Assembly (NCBI GenBank): GCA_003564295.1
Contig: PXFI01000254.1
Coordinates: 1 to 40,491 of the forward strand
Length of the DNA stretch: 40,491 nt
Reading direction: 5' to 3'
DNA from: Gemmatimonadota bacterium
GTDB lineage: Bacteria; Gemmatimonadota; Gemmatimonadetes; Longimicrobiales; Gaopeijiaceae
Numbering within the stretch: the first letter of the stretch is position 1; each line of letters opens with the position of its first letter. Below the pieces are notes generated by a model. The model did no database searches, was not told where the DNA came from, and saw only the letters and a program-made list of their open reading frames with translations. Positions 39,036-40,491 of the stretch are shown here, piece by piece. Both the position numbers and the translations under genes were made by a program.

Positions 39036-39827
39036 ATGAAGTGTCCATCCTGTGGTGCCCAGGCTTCCGGGAAGTTCTGTTCTTCCTGCGGGAAACCCCT
39101 CTTGACAGAAGAATGCCTGGCCTGCGGGGCGTTCACCCCTCCGGGCAGCAGGTTCTGCACGAGTTGCGGCCAGGCCATGTCCGGAACCGGGGCTGCCGAC
39201 GCCGCCCGGCGGGAGCCAAAGTCTCCCCCGGGAAGCAATGCGGTGTGGTGGGGAGCTGGTGTACTCCTGGTCCTGGCGATTCTGGCCGTGGGATTCCCCG
39301 TTCTGAGCAGGAGCGCCCCAGGTCCCGGTCCGGATAGCGGTGTGGGGGCGCCGGGGACGGGCGGCCCGGAGATGGGTGGCGGCCTGGCCGACCTCACCTC
39401 CATGCCCCTGGAAGAGCAAGCCCTGGTTCTGTTCAACCGCGTCATGATTTCCAACAGCGCCGGCAACGTAACCGACGTGGCTTTCTTCCTCCCCAAGGCC
39501 CTGGCCATTCACGAGCAGCTGAGTCCGACGGATCAGGACGGTCTCTATCATCACGCCCTCTTGCTCATGGTTGCCGAGGATCCCCAGGGTGCCCTGGACA
39601 AGGCCCTGAAGGGGCTGGAAGAGGTACCAGACTACCTCCTCCTGCTGGCTGTAGCGGGGGAGGCGTCGGCGATCCTCGGTGACAGGGCAGCCGCTCGGGA
39701 GTTCTACGCACATTTCCTGGAAGTCTATGATGCGGAGATGGAGCTCATGAGATCCGGCTACGACCATCACAAGCCGATCCTGCCCCTCTATCGGGATGAG
39801 GCCATCGGTTTTCTCCGTGGCGGGTGA
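39036..39827 (+). CDS. Double zinc-ribbon membrane protein, unknown function
   Basis: The 263-residue protein starts with two zinc ribbons of four Cys pairs (CPSC, CSSC, CLAC, CTSC; residues 3-45), then a linker, one membrane helix (about 72-92), a Gly/Pro-rich linker and a C-terminal helical domain (about 125-260) that looks TPR-like (ALDKALKGLEEVPDYLLLLAVAGEASAILGD in parts, AAREFYAHFLEVYDAE). AAGGAGGGA eight to ten bases before the ATG is a strong ribosome site. A weak hairpin (38977-38981 with 38988-38992) precedes it. The ribbon would face the cytoplasm. Function unknown. Confidence 0.8.
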   Translation: MKCPSCGAQASGKFCSSCGKPLLTEECLACGAFTPPGSRFCTSCGQAMSGTGAADAARREPKSPPGSNAVWWGAGVLLVLAILAVGFPVLSRSAPGPGPDSGVGAPGTGGPEMGGGLADLTSMPLEEQALVLFNRVMISNSAGNVTDVAFFLPKALAIHEQLSPTDQDGLYHHALLLMVAEDPQGALDKALKGLEEVPDYLLLLAVAGEASAILGDRAAAREFYAHFLEVYDAEMELMRSGYDHHKPILPLYRDEAIGFLRGG

Positions 39828-39946
39828 CGTGCCCATGCCCTGGAATCTCACAGGGCCCCGCCAGAAACCACAAGACAGGCCCGAGTACGGTCGGGTGAGG
39901 CTTCTCCCCTGGCCGGACCGTGGCCGCCACACAAGGAACAAGGCTC

Positions 39947-40491
39947 ATGCCCAGACACGCGAAGGAAAGAGTAGGGGAAGCAGGAGGACCGGCGAACCGG
40001 CCCACTGAGGACGAGCTCTTTCTCAAGGCAGCGGTTGAGCAACCCAGGGAGCTTCCATTGGTGGTGGCCAGGGGAGAGTCCTGGAGGGTCTTCCGGATCA
40101 TGGGCGAGTTCGTGGAGGGCTTCGAGGAGCTTGCACCGCTGGGGCCCGCCGTGTCCATCTTCGGATCGGCACGGACACCCCCGGAGCACCCCTTCTACCA
40201 GAAGTGCGTGGAGACGGCGAAGCTGCTTGCGGAAGCGGGCTTCTCCATCATCACGGGGGGCGGGCCTGGCCTCATGGAGGCTGCGAACAAGGGGGCACGT
40301 GAGGCAGGGGGGTGCTCCGTGGGGCTGAACATCGAGCTTCCCTTTGAGCAGCACGAAAACCCCTACGCCGATCTCAAGATCCACTTTCGGTACTTTTTTG
40401 TCCGAAAGACCATGTTCGTCAAGTATGCCCAGGCCTTCGTGATCTTTCCCGGGGGGTTCGGGACGCTGGATGAGCTCTTCGAGGCCCTTAC
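39947..40491 (+). CDS. LOG-family (TIGR00730) Rossmann protein, cut by window end
   Basis: The frame runs 181 codons plus two bases to the window edge without a stop. It contains the two LOG signatures: GGGPGLMEA (Gly104-Glu111) and PGGFGTLDE (from Pro168), plus SIFGSART near residue 68 and VRKTMFVKYA before the second motif. LOG proteins hydrolyse nucleoside 5'-monophosphates to base and ribose 5-phosphate, originally as cytokinin-activating enzymes. The start ATG 39947 has an AAGG-type site upstream. An N-terminal extension of about 60 residues before the core is typical of the longer bacterial LOG type. The end of the gene lies outside the window. Confidence 0.9.
   Translation, partial: MPRHAKERVGEAGGPANRPTEDELFLKAAVEQPRELPLVVARGESWRVFRIMGEFVEGFEELAPLGPAVSIFGSARTPPEHPFYQKCVETAKLLAEAGFSIITGGGPGLMEAANKGAREAGGCSVGLNIELPFEQHENPYADLKIHFRYFFVRKTMFVKYAQAFVIFPGGFGTLDELFEAL

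Noticed and set aside
1-40491. Mobile elements, CRISPR arrays, phage genes
   Set aside because: No transposase, integrase, regularly spaced repeat array or compositional island was recognised on either strand.

Overview
The window is a GC-rich bacterial chromosome segment spanning the replication-origin neighbourhood (dnaA, dnaN, rpmH-rnpA-yidD-yidC-mnmE-mnmG, parS, parA-parB). Coding density is high, many genes overlap as ATGA or GTGA, and outer-membrane features are present (beta-barrel protein, several lipoproteins, periplasmic proteins), so the host is a diderm. Gene content (GH57 enzymes, M14 peptidase, bactofilin beside parAB, pterin genes) would fit Gemmatimonadota or a relative. That placement is inference and was not tested by any search.

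Layout. 1-777 (-): truncated PafA-like phosphatase lipoprotein. 778-1315: repeat-bearing spacer, then tRNA-Asn with promoter and terminator. 1412-11051 (+): alpha-glucan block of glycogen phosphorylase, GT5 glucan synthase and three different GH57 proteins. 11120-14224 (+): threonine dehydrogenase (SDR type), a pteridine-reductase-like SDR, FolB, FolK and pterin-carbinolamine dehydratase. 14327-15280 (-): ornithine cyclodeaminase/mu-crystallin homologue. 15405-21385 (-): five tightly packed genes, in transcription order a lipoprotein, a sensor kinase, an NtrC-type regulator, a secreted coiled-coil protein and a beta-barrel protein; this looks like an undescribed envelope-sensing module. 21541-24338 (-): dnaN and dnaA with a probable oriC between them. 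24560-30734 (+): rpmH to mnmG. 30908-35644 (+ apart from one small lipoprotein): CarH-like B12 photoreceptor regulator, a perfect parS, parA, parB, an M23 peptidase and a bactofilin. 35892-40491 (+): NIF3-like protein, secreted M14 carboxypeptidase, zinc-ribbon membrane protein and a truncated LOG-family protein.

How the parts fit. DnaA would act on the dnaA-dnaN intergenic region, where three TAG trinucleotides directly precede two DnaA-box-like sequences, an arrangement resembling the basal unwinding system of other bacterial origins. ParB would load at parS 0.8 kb before parA and 1.6 kb before its own gene. The M23 protein and bactofilin after parB suggest coupling of segregation to cell shape. 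The glucan block could build, branch, trim and phosphorolyse an alpha-glucan. The most unusual items are the five-gene signalling operon, the CarH homologue lying where rsmG is often found, the oriC architecture, nested dyads at the dnaA promoter, and the pterin-recycling pair beside folate genes. No CRISPR array, insertion sequence, integrase or other mobile element was seen.
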